Shown here: positions 1 through 9,861 of the stretch, one piece after another | Numbering within the stretch: the first letter of the stretch is position 1 | Layout: each line of letters opens with the position of its first letter | Assembly (NCBI GenBank): GCA_025769875.1 | Contig: JAGFNK010000597.1 | Location: forward strand, 1-31,217 | Direction: 5' to 3' | Length of the DNA: 31,217 nt | From: Russula earlei | Taxonomy: Eukaryota; Basidiomycota; Agaricomycetes; Russulales; Russulaceae | Notes under the pieces: model-generated | Database searches by the model: none | Seen by the model: only the letters and a program-made list of their open reading frames with translations | Told to the model about the DNA's origin: nothing | Translations under genes and position numbers: made by a program

Positions 1-887
1 TATTAACTTGTCTTGGTCCATGGATATTCGTCCTTGGGAGATATTGATGCCTAGGTAACTAATAGAGGTTTGTCGGAAAGCACATTTCTCTGGTTTCAAG
101 TATAAGTCGTGGTCTTGGAGTGTTTTTAGGACCTTATGTGTCCAGTCATCTAGTTCATTCAAGGTTTTGCGCCATAGATTAGTATATCATCTAGGTAAAC
201 GACCACTTTTCTGCTGGCAATGTATTTTGCGAGGATGGTGTTCATAAAAGCGTTGGAAAGTGGCGGGGCATTGCAGAGACCAAATGTCATTTATTAAAGG
301 TTCGAAGAGTCCCTAATGGGTCTTGAAATGCCGCGAGGTGTTCATCACCTTCTCTTAGGACAGATGTTTATTGTATCCCCATCGACGTCAAACTTGGTAA
401 AGTATTGGGCTCCTTGGAGTTTGTCGATTAATTCAGGAATCAAAGGTAGTGGGTAGGCGTCTTTAATCGTTGCTGTGTTCAGGCTCGTAGTCTGTACTGG
501 TCGTAGACTTTCCTCCTTTCTTTTCTACAAAGAAGAATGGCTGGCAATAGCTGCTTTTGATGGTCGGATTGTGCCTCTTTTCAAATGTTCGTCTAAGTAT
601 TCTTTTAGGGCTTGTAGTTCCTTGGGAGTAAGTCGATAAATGCCAGAATCGCGTCGGGCGATCCCTGGTTTTAGATTGATTGCATGGTCCCATGGTTGGT
701 GAGCAGGAAGGCGTTGAGAAGCTTGTTCATCGAAAACCTTTCGCCATTTCAAGAATTGGGCAGGGATAAGTTCGTCTAATGTCTTAGGGGGTGTTTCTGC
801 ATTGGCTAGCTTGGTAGCTGTGGTTGATTTGGCTCTTATGCTGATTGTTATTGGGCTAAACTGCATCGTGGATTTGTTCGTCAACAC
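1..887 (-). pseudogene. pol: E1 reverse transcriptase domain, frameshifted and cut by window edge
   Basis: RNA-dependent DNA polymerase of E1. The N-terminal part (887-525) has the pre-RT segment with WDHAINLKPG and a YRLTPKELQALKEYL stretch typical of Ty3/gypsy. The frame then shifts near 530-600 into QPFFFVEKKGGK, the conserved finger motif. The catalytic palm motif YLDD is encoded at 197-186, followed by DLYLKPEKC and SYLGINISQGRISMD, the usual thumb-proximal blocks, still open to position 1. At least two frame changes separate these blocks, and another separates RT from the protease upstream (856-887 overlap). RNase H and integrase would lie beyond the window. Confidence 0.85.
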
Positions 888-1530
888 ATGGGTTCAATGG
901 TCCTTCAGTATCTGGGAAGATTAGTGCAGCAATGTCCATAAACTCGGGTTCTTCTTCTTCAGGGAAAGTAAGCGCTTGTATTTGGTAATTCCGCGTTCCA
1001 GATGCAGATGCAATGGTTATGCTTGGGTGTGTGGTAAGGCAAGTTCGGGGGCAGTTCCTCAGTGTGATTGTATCATTTGCCCAATCAATATCTGGGTTGT
1101 GGTGTCGTAGCCAATCTGTTCCTAAGATAATGTCGTGATCTCCAATGTTAGTGACAAGGAATTCTGCTTGTTCGTCATGAGTGGCGCCTGTGTGCGCTTG
1201 AATGCGAAGTCTTTGGATGGTGCTAAAGCGTATTAGTCCATTGGCATTTTGTGTTCCGTCTACATTTTGTGCTGGCAAGGGTTTGATCATAGTTCGAAGG
1301 TGCAGGTGGTGTCTTTGTGCAAATCGTTCGTGGATTATCATTCCTTCTGCTCCACTGTCGAGCAGGGCTCTTGCACCGATTTCTTTGCCGCTTGTCTTCC
1401 CTACCAAGGTAACTTTCAAGGCAATGGAAGGGGAGCGAATATTCTTGGTAAAAACTTTGGGGTAATTGATTTCTCTTTGTATCGTACTGATTTGGACCGC
1501 AGTCCCTCCTCGGTGCAGAAGGGGGTCCAA
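856..1530 (-). CDS. E1 retropepsin-like aspartic protease with pol linker
   Basis: About 224 codons. The active-site triad is in ALLDSGAEG (Asp-Ser-Gly at 1359-1351), followed by the ILGTDWLRHHNP block typical of Ty3/gypsy proteases, where the flap and second conserved motif sit. Family role: it cleaves Gag and Pol into mature proteins. The reading frame is continuous with gag except for a single TAA (1533-1531), so the protease has no ATG of its own; the first codon after the stop is TTG. The frame ends at 856 by a frameshift into RT. The acidic C-terminal tail (PEEEEPEF and beyond) has no recognised function. Confidence 0.85.
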   Translation of the reverse strand: MDPLLHRGGTAVQISTIQREINYPKVFTKNIRSPSIALKVTLVGKTSGKEIGARALLDSGAEGMIIHERFAQRHHLHLRTMIKPLPAQNVDGTQNANGLIRFSTIQRLRIQAHTGATHDEQAEFLVTNIGDHDIILGTDWLRHHNPDIDWANDTITLRNCPRTCLTTHPSITIASASGTRNYQIQALTFPEEEEPEFMDIAALIFPDTEGPLNPCVDEQIHDAV

Positions 1531-3043
1531 TTAAAAATCCATAGGAGCAGATCTTGGGCGGAGGATTGAGTCTGCAAGTGTTTCTCTCCAAGTTGTTAGT
1601 GATGCAACAGGAACAGGGTTCTTCTTGCCAGGTTCGATGTTTTCATCTTGGATGGTTGTAGCTCTGACTGTTTGGGGGCAAGATCCTTGTCGTTGGCGTC
1701 CTTGAGCTGCTTTCTTTGCTCTACATTGATTTGCCATATGATTCTTCTTTCCACAATAATAACAGAGATTGTTCTTGCGTCGAAATTCTTTCTCTGCATC
1801 TGTGAGGGTTTCCTTTCACTTCTGGATTCCCAGGGTCGTTCATTGGGCTCTCCTTGGTACAAGTTAATTTCCAATGGATTATCTGATCCTTGAGTGTTTC
1901 AATCCTCGGGCACGCACAGAGCGTCCTCCTCGAAAAGCAGTGGAGTTGTATAGGTGGAAAAGGTTGTCGAATTCTCTTGCTGCTTTGACAAGGGCTGCAA
2001 GCGTAGTTGGTGTCGGTGTGATTCCCAATATTTTCTGATGTAAGGCCGGGTTAATGTTCTTCCTAAATGCGTACATCTTTGTTCTTTCATCGGTGGTAGC
2101 TCGTGACTGCGTGGTGCGACCATTTCTGATACCATTCATTAAATGGTAGTTTTCCTTGATAATAGGTGTGCATGGTATTAGCGGAGGCCAACTCTGCTTC
2201 TGCAGGGATAAAGTGATCGGCAAAGGCTTTCTTGAAGTCGTCCCATGACCCATAGTCTGCTACGGTACGAGCCATAGCCTTGGTGGTTTGTTCTCTAGCC
2301 CACGCTCCGGCGGGTGTTCCTACTTTAAAGTGGGTCAGTGCAGCGGCAACTTTCTTGCTTTCATCTGTAAAGGAGTCGCCATTGATGTAATAATAATTGG
2401 CCAAAGCTGCCCAAAAGGCTTCTGCGTTATCAGCCTTTCCATCAAAAGGTTCTGGTGCTGTTCCGACAAGGCGTGGATTGCTTGACATGGTGGGATTCTG
2501 AGTTGTTGTAGCTGTAACAATAGGTGGGGCTGAACCTTGTAGTTGGATTCTAGTTGGAGTGAGCGTTCGAGGGACTGTTTGTGGTACGTTGCTAGTTGTA
2601 TGAGGAGTAGGTTGTTGGGTATTAGCGTCCGAGTAGAAGGTCCTGGAGTGGTGCTTCGAGTGCTCTGAGCAGTTCCTAGGATAGCGGTAACTTCTTGAGG
2701 TGTTTCTGGCTGAGAAATCGACTTCTCGATTGTTATAGTAAACCCAATGTCTTCTAGAACGGCTCCACTTGACTGGTCTGTCTAGGAAGAGGCCTGATGT
2801 AGTTATAGGGGTTGAAGTCTTGAACGTTTTCTGCTCCTGGGGCTGCCGCTTAAGTTGTTCGGTGGTGAACTTCGTCGTTATCGTCTTCGTATAACCAAGT
2901 GTCAGAAAGATTTCCGTGGTTGATAATAGGTGTGCCTGCAAATTTTCCTCGGTAACAGTGATCTTGGGTGTCGTAACTGAGGTTTTCAAATAGGAGTGGG
3001 ATTGATTTTCTTCTTCGTCAGTGATGTCTCTCCTAGTGCTCAT
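1531..3043 (-). pseudogene. gag: E1 gag (capsid plus CCHC nucleocapsid), frameshifted
   Basis: Starts at ATG 3043, 4 nt after the ORF-C stop (3050-3048). The first part (to 2087) has a low-complexity N terminus, then a Retrotrans_gag capsid core with EPFDGKADNAEAFWAAL and FIPAEAELASANTM. A frameshift near 2095 moves the capsid end into another frame (about 2120-1900, TTDERTKMYAFRKNI), and a second shift before 1800 leads to the zinc knuckle CYYCGKKNHMANQC (C-x2-C-x4-H-x4-C, 1764-1723). The knuckle frame ends at TAA 1533-1531 directly before the protease. Family role: forms the virus-like particle and packages element RNA. Confidence 0.85.
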
Positions 3044-3047
3044 AGAT

Positions 3048-3668
3048 CTAGACGACTGTTATAGTCCAATGGCCGTTGTTCCAAGGATATGCAATGGTGT
3101 AGGCTGGCTTTAGTCGAATGGTATCGGGTCTTCCTTGATGTTTTCTTAATTGGATTCGGGAGTATTCTTCAGTAATGCTGCTTTGTGTTAGAACTACTCG
3201 GGTTTTCCACAGATATCCTTCAAATTCTGCTGGAGAGATGGCAAAGTCACTTATTTCCTTGGTGGGGTGCTTGTAAACTATAAAGTGTGTCAGTCGTTGA
3301 TGCCAAGCTTGGGTACAATAATTCTTGAATTCAATTAATTCTCTCCTTGAACGTGTAGGTAGGTTTAATGCTAAGAAGGATTGTTCTGGTAGGTAGCAGT
3401 GTAAATCAGTACTCCTTAGATCGGCACTATCAGGGGATTCAACAAGGGGTGATGCGAAGGGTTGGGTAGGTACAATAGGGGTAGGAATACGATTGGTAAA
3501 CAAGGGTAAGTAGGCGTCAGGAGGGGTAGGAGGTAATGGTCTTTCAACAAGAAATCCTCTTGCGTTGGGAACTGTTTCTCTCTCAGGGGGTCGTTGGGAT
3601 GACGCGCGTCTCCTGTGTCGAGGAGCCAGATTTATCGAATGGGGAGGTGGTAATCGCCTGGCGTCCAC
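3048..3668 (-). CDS. E1 ORF-C, uncharacterised pre-gag protein
   Basis: 206 codons in this copy, open from a GTG at 3668; there is no good ATG near the start. The frame overlaps the end of ORF-B (stop at 3634-3632) in the -1 phase, so it may be reached by recoding or splicing. The N-terminal third is basic and proline-rich (RPLPPTPPDAYLP); the C-terminal half looks globular, with YKHPTKEISDFAISP and PDTIRLKPAYTIAYPW. I recognise no known domain. It ends 4 nt before the gag ATG. The second copy (30880 onward) is broken by a CGA-to-TGA stop and a 1-nt insertion. Conservation of position in two copies supports a real element gene. Confidence 0.6.
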   Translation of the reverse strand: MDARRLPPPHSINLAPRHRRRASSQRPPERETVPNARGFLVERPLPPTPPDAYLPLFTNRIPTPIVPTQPFASPLVESPDSADLRSTDLHCYLPEQSFLALNLPTRSRRELIEFKNYCTQAWHQRLTHFIVYKHPTKEISDFAISPAEFEGYLWKTRVVLTQSSITEEYSRIQLRKHQGRPDTIRLKPAYTIAYPWNNGHWTITVV

Positions 3669-4511
3669 AAGGTAATTCCGTCAGGAGTAGGAGGTGTGTC
3701 TGGTCGAAAGTTGCACGTGCAATACTCTGTTTTGCAGTTACACCTTGCTGTCCACGGATTTGACTCAGTATTTTCTGTGCTGGCAGACCAACGTTCTTGG
3801 CTAGTTGGGACAGTGGTCTGAATTCGGTGTGAGGGGTCGAGGGGCGAGACTTGAGGCTTCTAGGATTGCTGGGACAGAATAGTATGCAGGGGGACCAGTA
3901 TATGAGGCGTCTGGGCTGGTAATTGCCCAAGGTTGATTATAGTCTGCGTCGTACAACCACGAGTTAGTTTCCCAATCGAAGGTGTTGTGTATTCCTGGTA
4001 CAACCGCAAGTTGGACGTAAGATTGGTTTTCCCTTTGTATTCTGTTGAGACGTAGGTGGTAGAACTGGACAGTGAGACGATAGTAGCTGATGTATGTCCA
4101 AGCTAAGTAGAACAAGCGGTATCCTGTTCTCAAGGAGTGGATAATAATGTGGTGGCGTGGTTGAATGACTCTGGTCCAGAGGTTTAATTCACTGGTGCGT
4201 AAGGATTGGTAGTCAACTGGTTGTCCTTGGATGTTCTTCGCTTGAGCAAGGTGCCAATATAATAGTTGTTGTCGTGCTGGTGGTAGAAGTCGACTAAGGG
4301 TTTCAAGGTATAGTGCGTGTTCGTCGTGGCTTAAGAGTTGTCCAAAAGGCAAGACTCCAAGGAACTCTTTAACAATAAGGTGGGGGAAGTCCTCGTGAGG
4401 TGGTTCAATTTCTGGTACGTCGTGTAAGTTGGTTAAAGTGGTGACAGGGAACGCAATGGAGGTCCAGGTTCGATAGTGATTTAGATTTAAGACGTGTCTA
4501 GTGACTAGCAT
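3632..4511 (-). pseudogene. E1 ORF-B, uncharacterised pre-gag protein, frameshifted copy
   Basis: Homologous to the plus-strand ORF-B (22543-23234 plus 30665-30928). Readable from ATG 4511 through HVLNLNHYRTWTS, a His/Tyr-rich helical centre (RVIQPRHHIIIHSLRTGY) and WETNSWLYDADYNQPW. Compared with the other copy an extra base near 4510 creates the ATG and breaks the upstream acidic run (EEDEEED), and an extra base near 3825 shifts the frame so the product ends early at 3801. The unshifted frame continues to the TAA at 3634-3632 through a cysteine-rich patch (CNCKTEYCTCNF in the other copy). No known domain recognised. Confidence 0.6.
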
Positions 4512-4618
4512 CTTCTTCTTCGTCTTCTTCTAAGGCGTATTCTCGTGGCACTTTAGTTAAAACAAAAAGGATCTTTATTCGATCTTTATTGAAGCGTTAC
4601 AAGGGTGGTTCTTACTTT

Positions 4619-5450
4619 TTAAGAACCGTGCGCAAGATCTATAGTTTTGAGCTGGTACCTCTCAATTATCTCGAGAGGGTTAAGGGGAATACGAGGCATA
4701 AAGCAAAAGCGAAGTAACTGGGGGTTAAAGCGGATGGTGTCGACTGTATAAGTCGAATAGTGACGTAGGGACACGCGGTTACTGTTCTCCTTGAAGTGTA
4801 AGTAGCCGTATGCGAAAGCGAGACGTCCATCCAAGAAGTCGTGTACGATAGATAAGCAAAACGAGCCCTCGTAAGCAGGGCGGTAAATAGCAGGCAAGGT
4901 AAGTAGTTTCCTAAATAACAAGGTGTTAAAAATGTATGCGATGCGTCCGAGGGGAAAGTCAGCGTCCGGGGTGTATATCCTGACGTTGGAGCAGATGCCG
5001 AAGGGGGTGAGATTGTACTGGGTGGCAAGGGCAGTGTTGGAGGGTTCTACTGCAAAAGTGTGGACGATGCGTGCATGAAAGGCGGTAGTGAAGGTGTCTG
5101 TGAATGCGTGACGAGCTAACTGGTGTGGATGGAAGCAAAATACTGTGCAGGGGGGACGGTCGAGGAAGCCTTCAGGTAAGGGAGGACGGTCCATTTGCTG
5201 TTGCTCGTTCTGCGCTGGAGGGGGAGTGCCGACAGGGACAAAATTGTCTGGGATAGGCTGGGCAGTGGTAGGAGACGATAGGGGAGCCGTTGGGGAGTAC
5301 AAGAGGCTGAGGGGTGAGGATGTGTCGACCGGGTTGATGTCTTCAGTGAGGATGCGAAGGGCGGTGCGTGGGGTAGATTGCAGAGGAGAAGGGAGGCGCA
5401 AGGAGGTGTTAACCAAAATGGGGGAGTTAGGAGTGGACACTTGAGCGTTT
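4619..5450 (-). pseudogene. E1 ORF-A, uncharacterised first ORF after the PBS (damaged copy)
   Basis: Corresponds to the 310-codon plus-strand ORF-A at 21574-22506. Here the start ATG is ACG, a 1-nt difference near 5418 shifts the first codons, and an in-frame deletion of 102 bp removes 34 residues after FHPHQ. The rest is open: a Ser/Pro/Thr-rich N terminus, PPLPEGFLDRPP, then a globular half with TPFGICSNVRIYTPDADFPL, YEGSFCLSIVHDFLDGRLAF and a C terminus ending DLAHGS. The TAA stop at 4619-4621 is the same in both copies. No recognised family. The first 200 residues could be a spacer; the C-terminal half is the better conserved. Confidence 0.55.
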
Positions 5451-5474
5451 GCTGGTCAATACAGGGATGATGAG

Positions 5475-5484
5475 AGACTGTCCA
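5475..5484 (-). other. E1 copy 1 primer-binding site, self-complementary
   Basis: On the minus strand TGGACAGTCT lies 2 nt after the LTR end. Its reverse complement AGACTGTCCA begins at 5782 in the LTR, 32 nt below the TATA box (5814-5807). This is the geometry of Tf1-type self-priming. It also begins with TGG, so a tRNA primer cannot be formally excluded. Confidence 0.65.
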
Positions 5485-5486
5485 GA

Positions 5487-6319
5487 TGTCAAGACACATA
5501 CTGCTGATCACTAAGGACTCAGGAGCAGGTGGGCAAGGGTCGGAACAGATGATACGCGGCGAAGGCGGTGTTGAACAAGAGGACGAGCCAAACGACGAGG
5601 AGGTACCAGATGGGGACTGGTAGGTGTTGCAAGAGGCAGAGGCAAAGGCTGGAGGCCAGTGCAGCGAAGGGACTTTAGACAAGGCGGTCATTGAAGAGTA
5701 CCTTGGAGGCGAGGGAAGTCTTTAAACTGAGCAGTCGCAGGGGAGTACCCAGGAGTATGAGAGTATCACAAATGGACAGTCTGACAACTGCCATGCTTCA
5801 TTGGGGCTTATATACAGTGTACAAGGTCGATTACAAAGCACTGGGACTATTCTAGACTCTTTGGTACCATCCAATAGGACTACAGAGGCATAAACTTGCT
5901 TGTGTCAAGTTTCAGGCTTACTGAGCACATTACTGATCATTGTGGAGCGATGACATCATTATGATGTCATTGTGGGACGCTTAGTGAGCCTATGAGGTCA
6001 CTGTGGAGTCGCTCAGTCAGCCATGATGTCATTGGAGCCTTGATGACGTCAGATGATTTATGCAACAGTTTCTAAGAGTTTGTGCCGCTGTTTCGGGTCC
6101 ATGGTGGCTGGGTGGCCATGTGGCTGCCACGCGATGATTACCCGATTAGGAAACCGGTGCCTGGTCGTGGTAGAATGCCTTTTGCAATAGCAATATCTTG
6201 TACCACAGGAGGGATAGCCCAGAAAATGGAAGGGAGTCGGCAATGCAAAGTGAGAGAGGTCTTTCTTGAGTAAAATAGGACAATCCTCGGCCAGGACTTG
6301 GCCTTGGTTTGTAACAAAT
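5487..6319 (-). repeat. E1 copy 1 5' LTR
   Basis: 833 bp, starts TGTTAC (6319) and ends TTGACA (5487) on the minus strand. The start is defined by loss of similarity to the plus copy at 20708; the end by the PBS. It contains a TATA box TATATAAG (5814-5807) and a U3 block of short repeats (5931-6060). The R-U5 part contains an incidental open frame with many Ser/Pro codons, which I do not call. Confidence 0.8.
5931..6060 (-). promoter_or_regulatory. E1 U3 repeat block with TGANGTCA palindromes
   Basis: Repeats of about 30 bp carry GTGGAG and TGATGTCAT/ATGACATCAT; one exact TGACGTCA lies at 6044-6051. TGACGTCA is the known ATF/CREB-type bZIP site. Position upstream of the TATA box suggests an enhancer; factor binding is inferred. 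Confidence 0.5.
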
Positions 6320-6745
6320 AGTGAGAGAGAGACAGAGGAGGAAGAGGAACACAAAGGTTCCTTGAGGTGTGTTTAGGTCAAGCAGAGTATAGGCCAGCAC
6401 AAGCAAGTTGTGATTGAGAGAGTATACAGGGCAAGGGATGCGAGAGGAAATGGGACAAAGCTAAGCTTGGGGCATTCCCCAGCTTCTACAGGTGCTTAAA
6501 TACTGTATGTAGTGAGGCTGTACAGTACTATATGCAGAACAATAGATAAAAGTGAGCCAATAGCAAAAGCAACTCAACAATAGGTGAAACACAATAGGTG
6601 AAACACAATAGATGAAACAATAGGTGAAACAGTAAGGGACCATCAGCATCAAGGGATGAAACGGTAACCAAGGGGACAAGGGTGACAAAAGAGAACAATA
6701 ATGGAAGAGGTTAGGGATGAACCAACAAGGGGGTAAATCACAACA
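6320..6745 (-). repeat. E2 LTR, truncated by the E1 insertion
   Basis: Matches the solo LTR at 17601-18191 from about 17791 to its end. It finishes ...ATCACAACA at 6745. The other end (about 190 bp) must lie beyond E1, outside the window. Contains several copies of the short unit CAATAGGTGAAACA (reverse strand of the E2 repeats), with a different copy number from the other E2 LTRs. Confidence 0.8.
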
Positions 6746-6798
6746 CCATGTGTTCACTGCTTTGTGCATGTGCAAAGCCCCTGATTCATTTGCTGTTA

Positions 6799-7505
6799 CT
6801 GTCATTTTCATGTGACCTTGCACTTGCCATTTTTGGATGTCATTTCAAGTGCGAAATCAAAACTGCTATATCTCAACAGCTTCTCAACAGATTGCCTTGA
6901 AACTTTGACAGTAGAACCTTATATACTGTATCTAGGTGCAGCTAAAATTTGGGAGCATAATATTCAGTTCTTGAAATGTCGATTTTCAGGTGCTGACATG
7001 GGTGCAAAACTTTGAACTGCCATATCTCAACTGTTTCTCAATCAATTGACTTGAAACTTCGACAATGGGATCTCATGTACTGTATCTAGGTGCAGCCCAA
7101 GAGCTGGGGTCTAATTCTTAGTTCTTGAAGTTTCGATTTTTGGGGTGTGATCTGAGTGCAAAATTTCGAACTGCCATATCTCAACTGTTTCTCAATAGAT
7201 TGCCTTGAAACTTGGACAGTAGAGCCTTATATACTGTGTCTAGGTGCAGCTAATATATGGGAGCCTAGTGTTCAGTTCCTGAAGTTTTGATTTTTGGGTG
7301 CCAATCTGCATGCAAAATTTCGAACTGTCATATCTCAACTATTTCTCAATGGATTGGCTTGAAACTTGGGCAGTATCATCTCATGTACTGTATCTAGATA
7401 CAGCCAAATAATGGGTTTCACTTGTTAAATTTTCACGTTTTGGGGTGCTGACCAACCCCAAGCACGATAGGATATCTCTACACATGACTATTTACAGCTG
7501 TAGCA
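6799..7505 (+). repeat. E3 copy 1 left TIR with four 154-bp units
   Basis: Unit boundaries (CTGCCATATCTCAAC and variants) fall at 6863, 7017, 7171 and 7325, exactly 154 bp apart. Each unit contains a TTGAAACTT block, a TGTATCTAGGTGCAGC block and a GATTTTTGG block. Similarity to E3 copy 2 (18378 onward) ends near ACTATTTACAGCTGTAGC at about 7505. Confidence 0.85.
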
Positions 7506-8539
7506 TGCAACCACAGCAAGAAAAATACAGTGAGACAGACGGAAAACATCACTGGTGGGACGATAGCAGGTCTCCGGACTGTAGCGTGCCAGGTCAGGCA
7601 TGCGGAGTCCGTGGGGCTTGATCCGAGGGCAGGTAGGAGCGGAAGGGAGCAGGGGAGAGCAAGGTCATGCCCCAGAATGCAACGCACACGCGCGCGTGTG
7701 AGAGGGTGTGTGTGTGTTCTCGAGGGAATGGTTCACACAGGCAGACAAGATGTTTTAACGCAGAGGCAAAAGCTCCCTCCTATTCGAGACTGTAGCTACT
7801 AGCCTTAAATACTGTAGAAGAAAGGTGGGGTGAGAACTAGGTAATCAAAAACATGGATGAGAAGACAATGGCATAAGAATCCTACTGCTCCAACTGCGAG
7901 TCCGTGAGCACGGGGCGGTGCGGTGAGGACGACAGGGTGAGGCGCTGTGGGCAGCGAGCCCTCAGATCGAGTGGCAATGACGTCTGTGCGTGCGTCATCC
8001 GAGTCTGTACATATGTGCGTGGCGGGGGTGAGGACGATGCTTGAGAGACGATGATGAAAGGAGCGAGAGTGGTATTGAAAGGGAGTCAACAATGGGCGAG
8101 AGCGATATGACAAAAGGGTGGGGAGCATGAAGCAGACAAAGATACTAGTGGTGCAGGGGATGGATGTAGATGAGGGAGCGCGAGGCGTGGGTGAAGTTGG
8201 AGGCGATCGAGCTGAGGTGTCATCACTGTTCCTGGGCATAGAGTGGGCGATGCGAGGGAATGACGTTGAGAGGAGCACGCGAGAGGTAAGTGAAAAGAGG
8301 GAAAGGAATGACAATAGTTGGAGGGATGATAGGAGGGGAAGAGAGACGAGAGACAAAGGGAAAGGAAGATGCGTGGGCGAGGGACATGAGGGAGGTGGGG
8401 GAAAGTGCAAGTCATGTGAGTTTCCCGGTCAGCAGGCTCAGACACCTTACAGGACTGCTTAGAGGAGGTTTTGCATACCGTCAGGGAATTTGAGGATGCG
8501 GGGTGCCATGGCATCTGATGGACCCTCCATTTTTTGGAT
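7506..8539. other. E3 copy 1 cargo, no recognisable gene
   Basis: Purine-rich on the plus strand and pyrimidine-rich on the minus strand, which keeps several minus-strand frames open with Ser/Pro/Thr-rich products that resemble no family I know. A CACGCGCGCGTGTG dinucleotide-type run is at 7685-7715. Could be intron or linker sequence of the captured gene next to it. Confidence 0.5.
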
Positions 8540-8995
8540 GGTCAATGTCTTGACCTGGGGTCTAGAGAAGGCAACCTTGTGCGACTTTGCGGTTCACTTG
8601 CTTTGCCACTCTCCTGCAACGGTGGCATAAGAATGAAATAAGCTGAAAGGGTGTTTGCATTGACTTGCCTTGGCAGCCCGTTGAATGGCAACATCAGCCA
8701 ACCCATGCAGTACCTCCCAGGGTGCCATGAGGCCGGAAGCTGGGAGCCCACCACCATCGTCGTCCTCGTCTGATGAGTCTGTGCTCATTGTAGTTGATAT
8801 TGGGAAGGGCCTCTTTAGAAGGGCACACTTGGGTTCATGGAGCCGGACAAGGACTGGCCTTGCTCGACTCAGGGTGACACTGGGGCATGAAGGAATCGAG
8901 CGGGGGCGAGAGGGGGGGTTCTGTATCCAAGTTTTCAGTGGACGCTTTGCCTTGAGGTCGAGGTTGGGAGGTGGCATGATGATGCGCTCTCACGT
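8540..8995 (-). pseudogene. Fragment resembling a fungal-specific transcription factor, with intron
   Basis: On the minus strand an acidic stretch SSDEDDDGGGLPASGL runs into APWEVLHGLADVAIQRAA, then a 55-nt intron-like gap (8668-8614, GC donor GCAAGT, acceptor TTGCAG), then SEPQSRTRLPSLDPR and PQVKTLTIQKMEGPSDA. From memory this order resembles the linker after the Zn2Cys6 domain in basidiomycete fungal-specific transcription factors, but the zinc cluster itself is not visible and the identification is tentative. Frames are interrupted on both sides. It lies wholly inside transposon E3, so it looks captured. An intron argues for DNA-level capture. Confidence 0.4.
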
Positions 8996-9059
8996 CCGGC
9001 GCCGGGACCACCAGCGGCAACAAGCATGGAGCTGCAGCAACTGCTTGTGGGATCAACAG

Positions 9060-9861
9060 GAGAATGATTTATAACTTGAGTCAGCGTAGTTTGCGGCTGT
9101 CAGGGAGGGATGGTGAGGATGCATGCATATGATTTGGTGTATGTTTTCCACGTTCCTTGGCTTGAAATCTCCGCGGAGGCTCAGGCGAGGTGACACACTC
9201 ATTTGGGTGCCTATGGGCGATATTGGAAGGCTCCATGACCTTGTGAGAGTGCAAGTGGAAGAGGTGCAAGCAGAAGATGGTGGCGAGGGGGGATGATCGT
9301 AGTATGGAGGAAGGCCCATGACTGGGGATGAACAAGTTACCTGTGAGATTCATTAACTCAGTAGTGATTGCTAGTGCATGCTCTGTCAGAGGATCTAGAG
9401 TGGAACCTGTCCATGTTGCGAACAATATTGTTACTGCAAGTAACACATGGCATCTATTAGACCCTCCACATAGAGGCAAAGACAAGAGATGTAGTTGCCT
9501 ACTTCAAGACAAACTGACCAATGATGTTGGCTGGGCTGATCGGCAATACTCCCTTCTTTGTTTGGTGATACATTGATTGAGGTAAGATGTGGGTTTCATC
9601 AGAGGAGTATCCTTGGATGGCCTTGAGGGAAAGTAGCTGCATGGCGATCCGTTGATGCTGTCGCCTGCAGAGGAAACATCATCTGCATGGTGCTGTTGTT
9701 GACCAGCAAGTCAATTTGTGCATTTGAAATCACGACAAAGAGCTGGTTACCCATCCATATAGAGAAGAGTGTCCCATATATCCTTGACCAGGCTCATAGA
9801 GTGTGCTCAGGATAAGAGCGAAGGAAGTAGTAACGAAGGAGCGGGCTGGGAGGGATCATAT
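9060..9861. other. E3 copy 1 cargo, no recognisable gene
   Basis: Short frames on both strands, none with a motif I recognise. It may hold further exons of the 8540-8995 fragment (minus-strand Pro/Ser/His-rich frames at 9485-9053), but nothing decides this. Confidence 0.4.

Larger units (their letters stand above)
1..6319 (-). mobile_element. E1 copy 1: Ty3/gypsy LTR retrotransposon, 5' part, runs off left edge
   Basis: Read on the minus strand the order is 5' LTR (6319-5487), PBS, ORF-A, ORF-B, ORF-C, gag, protease, RT. A second copy on the plus strand (20708 to the right edge) has the same order as far as ORF-C, which fixes the shared boundaries. The junction at 6319/6320 is where similarity between the copies stops; the flank is an E2 LTR, so E1 inserted into E2. 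The five flanking bases aatag (6320-6324) are the expected target duplication, but the partner lies outside the window. Several frameshifts make this copy non-functional. Class (Ty3/gypsy) rests on the PR, RT and gag motifs; integrase is not visible. Confidence 0.9.

Noticed and set aside
5145..5444. Gly/Arg-rich plus-strand frame opposite ORF-A
   Set aside because: Shadow of ORF-A; the opposite frame at 21552-21926 is likewise explained.
5116..5691. Ser/Pro-rich frame across the E1 LTR and leader
   Set aside because: Overlaps ORF-A in another frame and crosses the LTR end; the homologous region in copy 2 gives no comparable protein.
6863..7478. CRISPR-like or satellite array
   Set aside because: The 154-bp units are contiguous without spacers, and are tied to transposon ends in both E3 copies.
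7805..8514. Long Ser/Pro/Thr-rich minus-strand frames
   Set aside because: The strand is pyrimidine-rich, which suppresses stops; no domain, no start context and no conservation visible.
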